A DNA stretch of 64,000 nt. It comes from Euonymus europaeus (Eukaryota > Streptophyta > Magnoliopsida > Celastrales > Celastraceae). The notes beneath the pieces were generated by a model. The model was not told where the DNA came from. It saw only the letters and a program-made list of their open reading frames with translations, and searched no databases. The DNA is taken from assembly GCA_963580455.1 (NCBI GenBank), contig OY756972.1:8075001-8139000 (forward strand), written 5' to 3'. Each line of letters begins with the position of its first letter. Within the stretch, counting starts at the first letter, position 1. The position numbers and the translations under genes are program-made. Positions 11,547 to 23,709 of the stretch are shown in pieces.

Positions 11547-11942
11547 AAAATTCCATTTCTAGTGAAAATTCCTAAATCAAGAGTATGGTAGTGGAATATG
11601 AGTCAGTGCTACTCGATACACGCGTTGAAAAACCATGCTTCCGCGTTGAAAAAACCAGACTCTTACATTGACTGTCTGTCTTGCTCGCCCTTTAAGCCGT
11701 GGAGCACGGAGAGAGCATTTTCAGATTCTCTTCTTATATGTCTCTCCTGATCTCCCACTCTGGACCCTTCAATCTTTTTTAGAACCTCAGTTTTCCTTCT
11801 CCTTCTGAAGCTGCCACCTAATTCATCAGAAGCACTCCCCCCTCTATTGTTCTCCTGAAAAGGTTGAGTCATTTGCAATCCCCGTTAACTCTGTTTTCTT
11901 TAGCATGTTCTTTGCTTATTTACCAGATATGCAGGCACCAAA
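11547..11942 (+). promoter_or_regulatory. Promoter and 5' UTR region of the bHLH gene
   Basis: Sits between the inverted-repeat element and the start codon. From about 11680 it is rich in CT-type leader sequence (TTCTCTTCTTATATGTCTCTC), as in many plant 5' UTRs. TTATTTACCAG at 11916-11926 looks like a splice acceptor, so a 5' UTR intron is possible. I find no convincing TATA box. Confidence 0.45.
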
Positions 11943-14900
11943 ATGCGCACTTCAGGTTTATATGAGATGAGGATGGGGGCCAATCCCCAAGAGGGCTTGG
12001 TGGGCGATGATCTATTTGAGCAGATGTTGGGTAGGAATATGGTAACGATGCCTTTGGGGTTGAATTCGGTGGATGGGTTTTTGAGGCCACATGAAGAATA
12101 TGCTTCTGTGTGTGGCAATACTAACATCGCCAACATTAGTAACTGGGCTGTTTCTACAACTTCTGGAATCACAGTAAGTGCTTCTCCATGAATGATTGTT
12201 CTTTCGTTCTTTCTTAATTTTGTTTCTTCTCCTGTTTTTCTTTTATCTCTTGTGCTTTTTCCTGCTACTTATGTCTAAGATTCTTTAAGTGCTACTATCT
12301 ATCAATAAGAACAATTTGCAATTTCCGAACTATGATACGTATTTTGCATTGCGTTTTAGCACTTTTGATGGGTTTGGAAATTGAAAGACTTTTAATGAAA
12401 TATGTATTTCTTTAGGATTTATAGTGGTGATTTAGTGAAGGGTAATTTAGGGGCTTATTTTGGCAGATCATGTTAATTCCAAGTTTGTTTGCTGTTGTGG
12501 CAGGAAAAAGATTCAGTACATATGGGAAATTTATTTCCAGCCTATGGGCAGTCAGTCCATCCTCCACCACCTGGTCCATTGCAACTCCAACAGGTTCGAA
12601 AGAAAGTTTTATGTTTTCTTTCTCTGGAGGAGCTAGAAAATGATTATAATTTTTTGTTGTGTTTAGGGTTTTGGATATATGGTCTGGAAAATTCGTGTTC
12701 TGTGAAGGAATCAATGCATCGATAGTCCTGAAGTTGAAATTAATGCTAGAATAATGTATATGTCTCTTGTCATGATTGAATTTAATTAGTTCAATTCTTA
12801 TTTGGAAACGCTCCATGTCAAAATTGGACCTGTGTGTTGACTTGGGTGAAACTACTTTCTTTCTTTTGTTTGTCTGTGAAGTTCAGGCATGATTTTTGTG
12901 GTTTTAAAACTGACGTCTAGGTAATATACTTTTTTAGCAGCTCCAGGTAGTCAAAAAGTTTAAAAATCAGTGAAGCATCCAAGTATCTGCTGTCAACAGT
13001 GAATTTAGATAGATTATTGGCATAACCTTTTCAATTCTCTAGGATTTGTTAAACATAGAAATATAATGTCTTCCTTGATGAAGAGTGTGATTAATTTATT
13101 AATTGTGTTCAAGTGCCCTTATAATTTTTCACCTCCTGTTCTTTAAATGATAAAAATGTTTCAAGACATGAATGTTGGTTCTTATGCATAGGGTGACACT
13201 AGGTTCAATGTTTCACTTTTGCATTTATGCAAATATGATTTAATTGGAACAAATAGAGTCCAAGCATCGTGCATCTCTTTATCAAGAAGATAATTACACG
13301 ATTGAAGATCAATTTGGAAGCCTCGTAAACTATGAAGAGGTGGAAACATTTTTTTTTCATTCTGAATCAATTGATCATTGAGTGTTGTTTACATACTCTA
13401 ATTAACAACAGAAAAAAGAGCAGCACAAAGTGAATACACTTATTTCTCCTGTTGTGTGTATTTTCTGAACTTCCATGGATTTTTTTTGTTGCGAAAGTGA
13501 TGGTTAATCTGGTGATTCTGCTTAGATAAGGTTACCGGATTTATCTCTCTCTTTCTCTGAGTTTCAGGCATTATTTAGCTGATAATTCCTACATTTTTCA
13601 AAATTTGTAAATTCATCTTTTGTAATAAATCCTGAATCCTGATGCAGCCTTTTCAGAGCCAACTAGCATCTGGAACCGTTTCTGCTGCACCACAGCCCCC
13701 CGTCGTTCGCCCAAGGGTACGAGCAAGAAGAGGGCAAGCTACAGATCCCCACAGTATAGCTGAGCGGGTATATTTGCTTACAGATATCTTGGATACCCAA
13801 AACAATGCAGTGTGGGATGCTTTATGTGACAGTCCTTTCATCAGTGCACTGATTTCTTTCTCTTAGATGACATGATGCTTATGACACATTTAAAATAATT
13901 GTGGTGCCTTTTGTGAAGGGAAATTAAGAACTTCTAAGTTTAGAACGTTTTACAATCACTCATTGTTTTCTTTGATATATGAACTTGGTTTCACTGTCAG
14001 CAAAAATACAGCCCTGAACGCTCATTGCTTTCTTTGGATATTTGGGATTCAAAGGGAAGTCCATTTCTCTTTGAGAGAGAGAGTATTTATAAAATCGTCA
14101 GGTGAAAGATTGCAGATACAATTCTAAATGAGCACATGTCCATTACCTGCAATTAACCTCTACTTTTAGATGTGAGAGAACCTATCAGATTTACTATGGA
14201 GTATTAGTAAAACTATAAATAGCTAATGTTCTGCATTTCTAGTAATCTGTGGCTATTTTGGCACCATTATTGCTGAGCAGAATATGATTTTGCTTCTGAG
14301 TGCAGTTACGTAGGGAAAGAATAGCTGAGAGAATGAAGGCTCTGCAAGAGTTGGTTCCTACTTCGAACAAGGTTGGTGTCTTTTCAGTTCATTCATAGAG
14401 TGAATAACATCGGCTGGAACATTTTTACTGCTTTTGCAATCATATGTTCTGATTTAATACCCGCACTACATATATGGGCTTTTCATTGTCTGATTTTGGA
14501 AATCATGCATATACCTCTTGACTATCATACATAGTACAAAGGTCTAAGGGAACTGATTCTCTTTCATTGCAGAAGCTCAGAAAAGAAGATAGTACTCTCT
14601 CATATTAACTGGTAGAAATTAGATCTAGAAAAGAGATTGATGGAACATTCACTGGTATCCTGGGAATAATGATAATTGAAAATTCTCATATGCCTCTCTG
14701 ATGGATTGCTATGTTATCTTTGCAGTTTCAATTTGAATGGTTGTGATGCAGCTGTAGAAAATATATCAGAAAATCCATATCACATCATGACCTGTTTCCA
14801 TGTTTTTGTTCCTCGTAAAGCACTAGTGGAAATATTTGCTGCCGTGAAAGTACTTAAAAAATCTTCCAACTATTGTTTGACAATGAGACACTGCAAGCCT

Positions 14901-16080
14901 AAAGATAAGCAGTTAAACAGTTCAAAACGTCTTTGAGTATCAGGACAACATCCCTAGCCAGTAGACTAGGTTTTTTTTTCATCAGGATAGTTTTTAGAAA
15001 TGTTGCGTATTTTCTGTGTTCTTAATTTTTCTTTTATGTTGCAATTGAGGATCTTCCGTACAGTTAGCGTTTACCATAGTTATGTAACCACAGGAAAAGA
15101 CACAGAGATACTTTATTGTTCCATTTTTTTCCTCTTTTTTTTATTTTTAGGTTTAAGGATTTTGTGTAACTTCATTAAAATTATACTGTTGGTTGGTTTG
15201 CTAAATATCACAAATTATCCTACAGTCAGATAAGGCTGCAATGCTTGATGAGATTTTGGATTACGTGAAGTTTCTAAGGCTCCAAGTGAAGGTATGGATG
15301 TGCCACTGAAATGCCTGTAATTTCATGATCTAAAGTTGTATAAAATTCCCATTACTTGCCCAAAAAACGTATTCTTTCTTTTTAGGCATTCCACATATCA
15401 TGGTGGCGAAATCATGTTGAATATATTATCCAGGATTGAGTACTTAAGTTTTCTTTTCCACAAAGTCTGTCATTTTCCTGAATTGACGGAATCTCCTGAC
15501 TGGACTTCTGGACTCCATAGAATTGAAAGAGGCTTGACTTTCATTTTTTAATCGAATTCAATTTTTTTTCCTCTACAATCTGATTAGTTTTTAAAACTCG
15601 TGAATAATTAACCAGGTTTTAAGCATGAGTAGGCTGGGTGCAACAGGAACAGGTGGTCTGCTTGCAGCTGATGTACCCGTTTCATCAGTTGAGGTATTGA
15701 ACATCAAAAGAATGTCTTTTCCTTGGTTTGAGCATTCTAATTGTGGATTAAGTATTTCTGTTAATGCATGGAATAATGTATACAATGCGGAAATGCTTTC
15801 TCTGCATCTCTATAGCTTCCCACTTTTCTTACTATGTTGAAAGCTATGATTTTACGTCATTTAGGAAGAGAGCCTTGAAGGCGGAACCAATCATGAAGCT
15901 TTGGAGAAGTGGTCAAATGATGGCACTGAACAAGAAGTAGCCAAGTTGGTGGAAGAAGACATTGGAGCTGCCATGCATTTCCTACAGACCAAGGCACTGT
16001 GCATGGTGCCATTATCAGTTGCCTCGGCGATGTTCCAGACTCACCTGCCAGATCTAGCATCAATCAATAGCCAAGCCTGA
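11943..16080 (+). CDS. bHLH transcription factor, subfamily XI (UNE12/LRL-like)
   Basis: Sequence-specific nuclear DNA-binding protein. Seven coding exons, all with GT-AG phase-0 introns: 11943-12173, 12504-12593, 13648-13767, 14306-14371, 15226-15291, 15616-15693 and 15865-16080 (TGA). The product is 288 residues. Residues 132-147 ([16 protein letters not shown]) start the basic region; H142, E146 and R150 match the H-E-R triplet that reads E-box/G-box DNA. Helix 1 is in exon 4 ([14 protein letters not shown]), helix 2 in exon 5 ([20 protein letters not shown]), followed by VLSMSRLG. The C-terminal block ([19 protein letters not shown], then [14 protein letters not shown]) is typical of Arabidopsis UNE12 and bHLH7 relatives; the LRL root-hair regulators are the other candidates. 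The start is the first ATG after an in-frame TAG at 11901. No stop or frameshift was seen. Membership of subfamily XI is strong; the exact orthologue is inferred. Confidence 0.92.
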
Positions 16081-16490
16081 ATTCAATACTCCTCTATTAG
16101 TGTAAACAAGAGTGTTGAATTGAATAATGCACCTGTAGACTTATTAGCATTCTGTAAGGTTCAAAATCTTGTCACAGTTCCATTCCTCCTAAAATTTGGG
16201 TCTTTAAATTACTTCTCTACTTTTGTCAAGTAGGGACTGATATATGTATATTGTTGTTATTTGGGATATTTTCAAATGTGTATTACTCGTGGTCTTCTGA
16301 TACAAGTGGTGGATTAGCAAAAATGGTGGTGGAGGAATTTCTTCTCTTTGTTTCTTGATTTCTTGATGGTGGGGTGTGATGTGTGTATTTCCATATTCAC
16401 ATGTATGTTTTAGTAAACATTTAAATTAATTTGAATCAAAATTGAGTTTATACTTTGAGATTTCATACATTTTATATGCAAGAGGGTTGT
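16081..16490 (+). other. 3' UTR and downstream flank of the bHLH gene
   Basis: AT-rich sequence after the TGA with loose polyadenylation-like motifs (TTGAATAATG near 16118). It runs up to the LTR that starts at 16491. No other gene seen. Confidence 0.5.
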
Positions 16491-17585
16491 TGATGCGGAG
16501 TTATAGCTGAATTGAAGCGCATTTGGAGATAAATCAGCGGACAAGTCCTTATAGTGTCCTTGCAGCGTTCAAGCACTGCGAAATATATTCCAGGCAGATT
16601 GTAGGGCCCTTTCCGTGCTTGAGCTCCATAAGGGCGTCCGACCGAGATGAAAATTTGTAGTTATTTTTGGAAACTTAAAGGTTCCTTAAACGTGTAACCC
16701 TAATTAGGATTCTTAGGAGATTCGTATTAGTTATAAATACGTTGAAAAACCTTAGGAAAATGGTTCACAAACTTTGCTTTCGCTTGTGAAACGGCTCTTC
16801 TTCAACCTTCTTCCTCTTTGGTATTTCAAACTTATGGTTTTTTCTTTCCTAATTGTTATATCGATGTTTATGAGTTGTAATTGAACTCATATCTAGGGTT
16901 TCACCTAGCAGTGCATGAATATTACGAATTGATCTTTAGTATAAGTTTTAATTAAATTCTCAATTCTTGTTCTTACTTGTCATGCTTCAAAATATAAATT
17001 TTGTATAATTGTTTTATCACCAATTAAGTTGTTTATTATATTCATCTAGCTGAATCACATAAACAATCCATATTTATGTCTTTTGGTGGAATTGAAATAA
17101 GAAAGGTTAAATGTTGATTGCTTAGATTTGAGTTTAGGGGATTAATTGATTGATATAATTCTTCCAGTTGTAATGAGTTATTTTTACTTAAATTAAAAAG
17201 TGTCATCAAATAAGATTAATTTGGTAATGATAATACGTGTTGTTTCCATGATCAATGAATCAATATAATTGAGTGAGAAATCAATTGTAGAATTGGAATT
17301 GATGTTGAATGTTTGACCTTTATAGCTCGTAATAGGATTGTTTTGTAAGGTTATGCCCTATGTTTTTTATCATCTTTTTTTTTATCATCGTTGATTGTTA
17401 AGTCATTAAATTATTTTTTATTCGTTCTTTCTTACAAATCAATCTACTTATCTTTACTTTAGTAGTCATTTATTTTATAGTCAAGTACATCATTCGACTG
17501 GACTTGTCTTTATGGGATCGACCTCGTACTTTCTCTTTTTGTGCTACAATATTATACTTGTGCACTTACGAGTATTTTTATATCA
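16491..17585 (+). repeat. 5' LTR of an Athila-like gypsy element
   Basis: Begins TGATGCGGAG and ends TTATATCA, followed two bases later by an Athila-type primer site. A TATA-like TTATAAATAC lies at 16731, and the end (GGATCGACCTCG, then GTGCACTTACGAGTA) matches the ends of related LTRs here. Its length, 1095 bp, is close to the 1132 bp of the Athila LTR at 35468. The 3' end is fixed by the primer site; the 5' end is a best guess. Confidence 0.7.
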
Positions 17586-17591
17586 AGTTTT

Positions 17592-17609
17592 TGGTGTCGT
17601 TATCAGGGA
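17592..17609 (+). promoter_or_regulatory. Degenerate tRNA-Asp-type primer-binding site
   Basis: TGGTGTCGTTATCAGGGA differs at a few bases from TGGCGCCGTTGCCAGGGA, the better-kept Athila site at 36606. Confidence 0.7.
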
Positions 17610-17639
17610 TTTGTTCAAGTATTACTTTGTATTTAACTT

Positions 17640-18890
17640 TCTTCCTTTCGATTTTAGTTTCTATGCAAGAAAGACAATCTTTGAAAGAGGGTTTGCTTAC
17701 ATTGATAAGATTGAAGGACTTTTAAGGCACGAGAAGCAAGGCATCGAAAACGACAAAGAAAAGTTGTCGAAAATGAAAGCGATGGCGGAAATTATTCCAG
17801 TTGAAACAATGAGTGATCTTGACATCCTCGCAATTTCAAAATCTCCCTCATGCATCCCACTTCATATGGCTGCTATAAATTATGAACTCAAGTCTATTCA
17901 CTAAAATATGATGTCTTCTTTTCATGGGTTAAATTCTGAAGATCCTTTAAATCATATTTGTGAACTTTTTGATATGGTTTCTATCATGCCCTTGACTGCA
18001 GGAGTTATTAAGGAGCACTTGAAGATGAAGATCTTCCTATATACATTGAAGAATAAAGCAAAGTTATGGTTGAACGGTCTAAGGTTATGGTCTCTTAACT
18101 CATAGACATAAATTCAAAATAAATTTCTAGAGAAATTTTTCTCTGCACAAAAAACTAATGCTTTGAGAGACAAAATCATGCACTTCAAACAATTACATGA
18201 TGAGTCTTTTTCAGAGCATGAGACAACTTGAATAGTCTTCTGACTCAGTGTTGATGCGTATATTTTATAAAGCATTGATAGTTTCTAGCAAGACTGCAGT
18301 CAATAATTACGCAGGAGAATCAATCAAAAACAAAACTCCAATTGAATGTCACACTTTGTTTGACAATCTTGCGATTGAAACTAAACACACTGAAGTAAAA
18401 GTTAAGAGAATGCTTGTAAGATTTTTAATTCTAACATTTTTTTCACAAAATTCAAAGGTTACCACTATTGCAAGTAAATTGGACTTGCTATTGTCTATGA
18501 AAGGGCATGTCGTACCCCAAGATTTATGCGCCATATGCCATGTTTTTGGTTATGTGACCATTGTATGCCCACAAGGAGTGGATTTTCCAAAATTTGTGCA
18601 AAAAGAAGCCTACATGATAAACTCCTTCAACCATAATCCAATGTATGATAATAACCCTAACTTTTATCATCCAGGACAACACTCTCATTTAAATTTTTCA
18701 TGGAGAAACCCTCAGAACATGTAGAACCCTCAAGCTCTGTACAATCCACCTCAAGCTACTCCTAGTACCCCCGCTAGAAGATATGATAAGAAAATTAGCA
18801 ATTAGTCAGCAAAAATTGTAGGTACAAGTGAAGCAGATTGCAGAAGCATTGAGCAAGAGAGAAGTTGATGGCCATTCATCTCTAGGGTGG
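17640..18890 (+). pseudogene. Athila-like gag remnant
   Basis: Broken gag of the element whose LTR ends at 17585. Recognisable pieces in order: an N-terminal stretch (17690-17900), the Athila capsid start (SSFHGLNSEDPLNHICELFD, from 17914), FLYTLKNKAKLWLNGL, KFLEKFFSAQKTNALRDKI in another frame, and a zinc-knuckle-like CAICHVFGYVTIVCP near 18520. At least two frame changes and several stops interrupt it. Translation resembling the downstream gag tail runs to about 18890, after which a reversed LTR replaces the rest. Gag would form the virus-like particle; this copy cannot. Confidence 0.75.
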
Positions 18891-18954
18891 TAAAATTATC
18901 AATAATTATTTGGATAATGCTAACGAAGTTGTCGATTCAGGAAAAGTGGAAAAA

Positions 18955-19684
18955 CTGAAGTTACACACAACATCAACCACGAAATCAACCTACATATATG
19001 TTCCAAATCAACCTATAAACAACATATCTAAAGCATAGAACTCAACTCTTCAAGAATCTAGCAAATCTAGAAAAACCTAGAATCTCAAAAACTAAGAAAA
19101 ACTTACCAAATCACCCAAATCAACCTTGAATCTTCCTTGTTTGGCTTCAATGATCACCAATCTACAATCTCCAAGCCAAACTCCAACCAAAAGCTCCTTC
19201 TCTCTTTTCTTTTCTCTCTCTACTCGGGTTCTCCAAGAGATGGAATGCAGAAATGTCGAACTTTGTTTCTTAAAAATTGATTTCCCGATAGCCGTCCGGA
19301 CGCCCTAAGCATCCATCAGGACGGATTACTATTCCCGTAACCCACTGCCCTCACTCTAGGCATATCCGTCCGGACGCCCAATTATCCGTCCAGACGGATT
19401 ACTGTTCCCGTAACCCACTGTACTCACTCTAGGCATATCTGTCCGGACGGCTAATTTATCCGTTCGGATGGATTACTATTAATAGAACCCAGTTTTTTCT
19501 CAAATTTATTTTCCGGCTCGGTCTAAGCTTCGATTTGATATATTATGGGCCCGAAACGGACATGTACACTAAAAGTTATGACCCATTTACCGAACGAAGC
19601 TCAAAACTATTTTTCCATGATTCCGTACTTCACGGATCATCCGTATTTCGATTCAAAACTAAATTTTTTGATCGGGATTTCACA
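18955..19684 (-). repeat. Truncated Tekay-like LTR, minus orientation
   Basis: On the minus strand it starts at 19684 with TGTGAAATCCCGATC and matches the first 600 or so bases of the LTR at 59367. Shared landmarks are CGGATGATCCGTGA, ATGGGTCATAACTTTTAG and a stretch before ATATGTTG. It ends without the LTR's second half. Inside, a unit of about 74 bp (19323-19396 and 19396-19469) is duplicated, carrying CGTCCGGACG palindromes. It cuts off the Athila-like gag on its left. Confidence 0.75.
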
Positions 19685-19962
19685 GCTCTACCACCTATGG
19701 TTATCAAGCTCAGAAGTTATTATGCTTGATATTGTTATTGCTTTGGCATTGTTAAATTTATTCTTGTTCCTTTATTTGGTTTATTTAATCTTATGTTTAT
19801 AATTTTTTCTTAGTTTATAATCAAAGCAACTTCAAGATTATTAGTTTGTGTTTTCAATTTATATATTAAGTTTATAGATCCTCTGTGAAGATCACAAGAA
19901 TCAACAATTTAACTGCTTTTTCTTGCTTAGTTTCTTCTTTACTTGTTTGATCCTTCTCGTTA

Positions 19963-19975
19963 TGGTATTAGAGCC
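19963..19975 (+). promoter_or_regulatory. tRNA-Met-like primer-binding site
   Basis: TGGTATTAGAGCC is one base from TGGTATCAGAGCC, the site used by Caulimoviridae. It lies 164 bases before the movement-protein ATG. Confidence 0.55.
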
Positions 19976-20138
19976 AAGGGCAAGTGGTTTTAAATTGGGG
20001 TACAAATGGTTGAACGTTGCTTTGTCAGTGGTTTGGTAGGTCTAAGGGCATAAGGGGGCCAGTAGGCGACGGACTACCGTAGTAAGTGTCAATCTATACC
20101 CTTAGTAATAAGCATTGTTCTGCAAGCAATTTTCAAAC

Positions 20139-21021
20139 ATGAGTTCTCTTTTTAGAACAACCTCTACTTCTAGTGTAATATCTGATGATAGAATCGTCAA
20201 TCAAGAACAAATTAATCTTGAGGATTTAGTTAGAGATGTTGATAATTGAGATATTTCTCGATTTGAAATAAACAAAATATATAAAAAGGATTCCAAATTT
20301 AATATCTTAAGTCGTAATGGTTATATAATTAAAACTGAAGAAAAAGATATTAAACTCTTTAAATCTTATAAAATAATTAAGCTTCTAACAGAAAGATCGT
20401 TAGAAAAACACAAACAAAAATATAGTTATCTCCATATAGGATTAGTCCAAATAGGTATTAATCATTTAACTCGTGAAAGTTTAGATACTTCAATTCTTTT
20501 ATGTCTAAGTTATTGTAGAATGTTAGAATTTAATGATTCATTCTTAGGCACAGTGGAAACTAGCCTTTGTAGTGGTCCAATCTACTTTGATTGTTATCAT
20601 AATTTTACAGTTTCATTAAGTGATCAAAATCTCTTAGATACACTCAATTTAAACATCAAAACTCATAATTACAAAATGGCTTATGCATCTCTCACAATTT
20701 CCTTAATCTATAGGATTCATTACAATGCTATGTCTTCTGCTTTTGGTTCAAAAGCTTTAAGAAAGTCTCCAAAAGGAGAAACCTTATTAATCCAAACAGA
20801 CATTGCTTGATCCAATATGAAAATTCCCAGAACCATTAAGTGAAATGAAATAACCTTACCAAAAACTTAGAAGTTACAAGGGGCTGTACCTCCTAAAAAA
20901 GTAAAAAATACAAACATAGAGTATATTACTCAAGCCAGCGATGAGAAAGTATAAATTATTTTTAGTTCTCGTCGTCATTCAGTTGATTTCCAAAATCTTG
21001 ATCTTGGTTCGTCTTTTAAAT
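20139..21021 (+). pseudogene. Movement-protein-like domain, caulimovirus type
   Basis: One frame from ATG 20139 holds only a single TGA (near 20247) before the stop at 20808-20810, and the same frame continues with recognisable tail sequence but several further stops to about 21019. The core around 20435-20765 has the layout of the viral 30K movement-protein family (for example GTVETSLCSGPIYFDC and KALRKSPKGETLLIQTDI), which in caulimoviruses widens plasmodesmata for cell-to-cell spread. The internal stops mean it is not expected to work. Assignment rests on remembered family resemblance and needs a profile search. Confidence 0.6.
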
Positions 21022-21238
21022 AATAGATAGGAATTGGTATTAACCCATTAACGTACTATTTTCCATCCATGAGTGTTTGGTTGTACAATTTATATTTCTA
21101 TTCCACCTCCACAACACACCAAGATGTGATTACAATGTCAACTCGATATTTATGTTGATTTTAATTTCCCATCTTTGATTTGATATCTTGAATCTCATCT
21201 GTGATTCGATATCTTGAATCACTAACTGGTGATGTTTT

Positions 21239-23165
21239 GAAAGCTAGGTTTGCAGATTATTACTTTGATGAATATATTTTTCCTCTAAGGAAAGAAAATT
21301 CTCAATTCTTCAATGGTATAACAGTCTCATATTTCAGCTACAAATGAACCACATGTATTGATGTCCTTGAAGCACGTATAACAAATGATGAATTACAATC
21401 ATGCCAGAAGCGTGGAAGACTAGTTGGTACAAAAGATAGATTTCCTTGATATACATCCAAAAATCTCCTTAATATATAATATCTTCGCAAGAGGTACAAG
21501 TATTACATAATGATGAAAGCTCAATAAATCATGAAAAAGATGGGATAAAAGTAAGATTATTATTGACGACATATTTGCATATGCAATTGCTATTGAAATT
21601 ACCAGAAGTAATGAAGATCCTAAATCAAAATCTTTTGATGAAGGTCGACGTAGAAATGATTAGCCAAAATGGAAAGAAGTTATCAAAGCAGAGTTAAACT
21701 CTTTAAATAAAAGAGACGTTTTTGGAGCTGTAGTCCAAACACCAGAAGATGTCATACCCGTTGGACACAAATGGATATTTGTGAAAAAGCACAATGAAGA
21801 GAAGGAAATTATAAGATACAAAGCTAGACTTGTGGTATAATGGTTCTCGTAGAAACCTGAAATTGATAACAAGGAGAAATATTCTCTTGTAATGGATGGT
21901 ATCACATTTAGATTTTAATCGGCTTGACAGTCATTGAATTAATAGAAATGCATTTAATGGATGTTGTTATTGCTTATTTATATGGTTCATTGGATCATAT
22001 ATTTACATGAAAGTCTTAAAAGTATTTAAATTTCCTGAGGCAAAACCTCGATAGTTATATTCAATTAAACTCAAAATATCATTATATGGCTTGATGCAAT
22101 CCGTATAATGTGGTACAATAGACTTGCTAAAAACCATGTCAAAGAAGGATTCACAAATTGCTATATACATTGATGATTTAAACTTAGTTGGAACTTATGA
22201 AGAGTTAATTAAGGCTATTGATTATTTTAAAGAAGAATTCAAGATAAAATATCTTGGAAAAATGAAATATTGTATCAGCCTACAAATCAAGTACACAACT
22301 AAGAGAATTTCTATCCATCAATCCACTTATACCGAAAATGTATTCAATAAATTTTATATGGATAAGGTTCATCCCTTAAGTTCTCTAATGACTTGATATA
22401 AAGAAAGATCCATTTTGACCCACTGATGAGGGAGAAATATCACTTGATCTAGAAGTATCATATCTAAGTGTAATTGGATCTCTAATGTATCTTGCAAATT
22501 ATACGAGGCCCGATATAACATTTGCAGTAAAATTATTAGCAAGATATAGTGTTGCTCCAACTTGATTGGAATGAAGTAAAGCATATTCTAAGATATCTTT
22601 GGGGAAAAATTGATTAGGGTTTTTTACTCATTGAAGTCAAAAAATTAATTAGTTTGATATGCAGATGCTCGATATCTATCTAATCCTCACAATGCTAAAT
22701 CTCAAACTGCCCATGTGTTCACTTATGGTGAAACTACTATTTCTTGAAAATCAATGAAGAATGCAATTACAACAACTTATTCTAATCATTCTGAGTTAAT
22801 AGCAATTTACAAAAGAAGTTGGGAATGTGTGTGGCTGAGATCAATGATTTCGCATATCCAAGAGAAATGTTGCCTTCAATTTATCAAAGATGTGTCAACT
22901 ATATTATATGAAGACAACGTCGATTGCATAGCACAACTTTGAGGAGAATACATAAAATGAGACAGAACTAAACGTATCTCCCGAAAATTCTTCAGTACAC
23001 ATGATCTCCAAAAGAGTGACAATATAGATGTCCAACAAATTTGCTCCTTTGATAATTTGACAGATCTATTCACAAAGGCGCTCCCACCTGCAACATTCAA
23101 CAAGTTGGTCTATAATATTGGTATTCGACAACTCAAATATCTTCTAGAATCATGGGGAGTAAAAA
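21239..23165 (+). pseudogene. Ty1/copia polyprotein remnant (integrase tail, RT, RNase H)
   Basis: The 3' half of a copia polyprotein, heavily broken. From 21239 it reads ARFADYYFDEYIFP and then KRGRLVGTKDRFP, the linker after integrase. From 21660, in several frames, come the reverse transcriptase start (GHKWIFVKKHNEE, YKARLVV) and the catalytic block AIYIDDLNLVG at 22151, with the YxDD aspartates kept. Next are IGSLMYLANYTRPDITFAVKL (around 22467) and RNase H remnants, ending near 23160 with LVYNIGIRQLKYLLESWG. Stops and frameshifts occur every 50-150 bases. The 5' LTR, gag and protease are absent; the pararetrovirus fragment lies directly upstream. Confidence 0.85.
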
Positions 23166-23397
23166 CGTGAAGACAGTGGTCTGGAGTGTACTCTTTTTTC
23201 TTCGATCAATGATTTTTTTCCACATGATTTTTCTTAGCAAGGTTTTAATAAGGCAATCTTCTCATTGATTTTACTAAGTTGATACACAATCAAGATGTAC
23301 TTTTTTTCCTTCACTAAGGTTTTTATCCCACTAGGTTTTTCCTTAGTAAAGGTTTTAACGAGACATATTCTATGTATACGTGGTCATCTAAGAGGAG

Positions 23398-23709
23398 TAT
23401 TATGATATTTATTAGTGCATGCCCACTTTATTGTATTTGGAGGCTACTTAAGAGGTGGTTAAACCTATCGCATCAGTAGTTGGAAGAGGCTATTTAAGAG
23501 GTGGTTAAACTAATAATTTGGTTGTTATATACTAATCCTATATAAAAGGAAGTTTAGTGAAATAAAAAACACACACAAAGTGTAGAACTGTCTCACTTTC
23601 TCAAACTTTCTCTTCCAAACTTTCTCTCTAAATATTATTCTTAAATATTTGTTTTCTTAATCTTGATTTTCTAATACTTTGATTCTGTGTTTTATATAGC
23701 TAATTCCCA
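23398..23709 (+). repeat. Probable 3' LTR of the copia element
   Basis: It follows a conserved copia tail (TTAGTAAAGGTTTTAACGAG) and the purine stretch AAGAGGAG. It starts TATTATGATATTTATTAG, with TA where TG is expected, and may end at AATTCCCA (23709). A TATA-like CTATATAAAAGG lies near 23540. There is no second copy to fix the ends. Confidence 0.55.

Larger units (their letters stand above)
19685..21021 (+). mobile_element. Endogenous pararetrovirus-like fragment (Caulimoviridae)
   Basis: A piece with a tRNA-Met-type primer site (19963-19975), an intergenic-like stretch and a movement-protein-type frame. This order fits an old integrated caulimovirus relative. No capsid, protease or reverse transcriptase of the same type follows, since a copia fragment begins near 21239. 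Which genus it came from cannot be told here. Confidence 0.6.
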
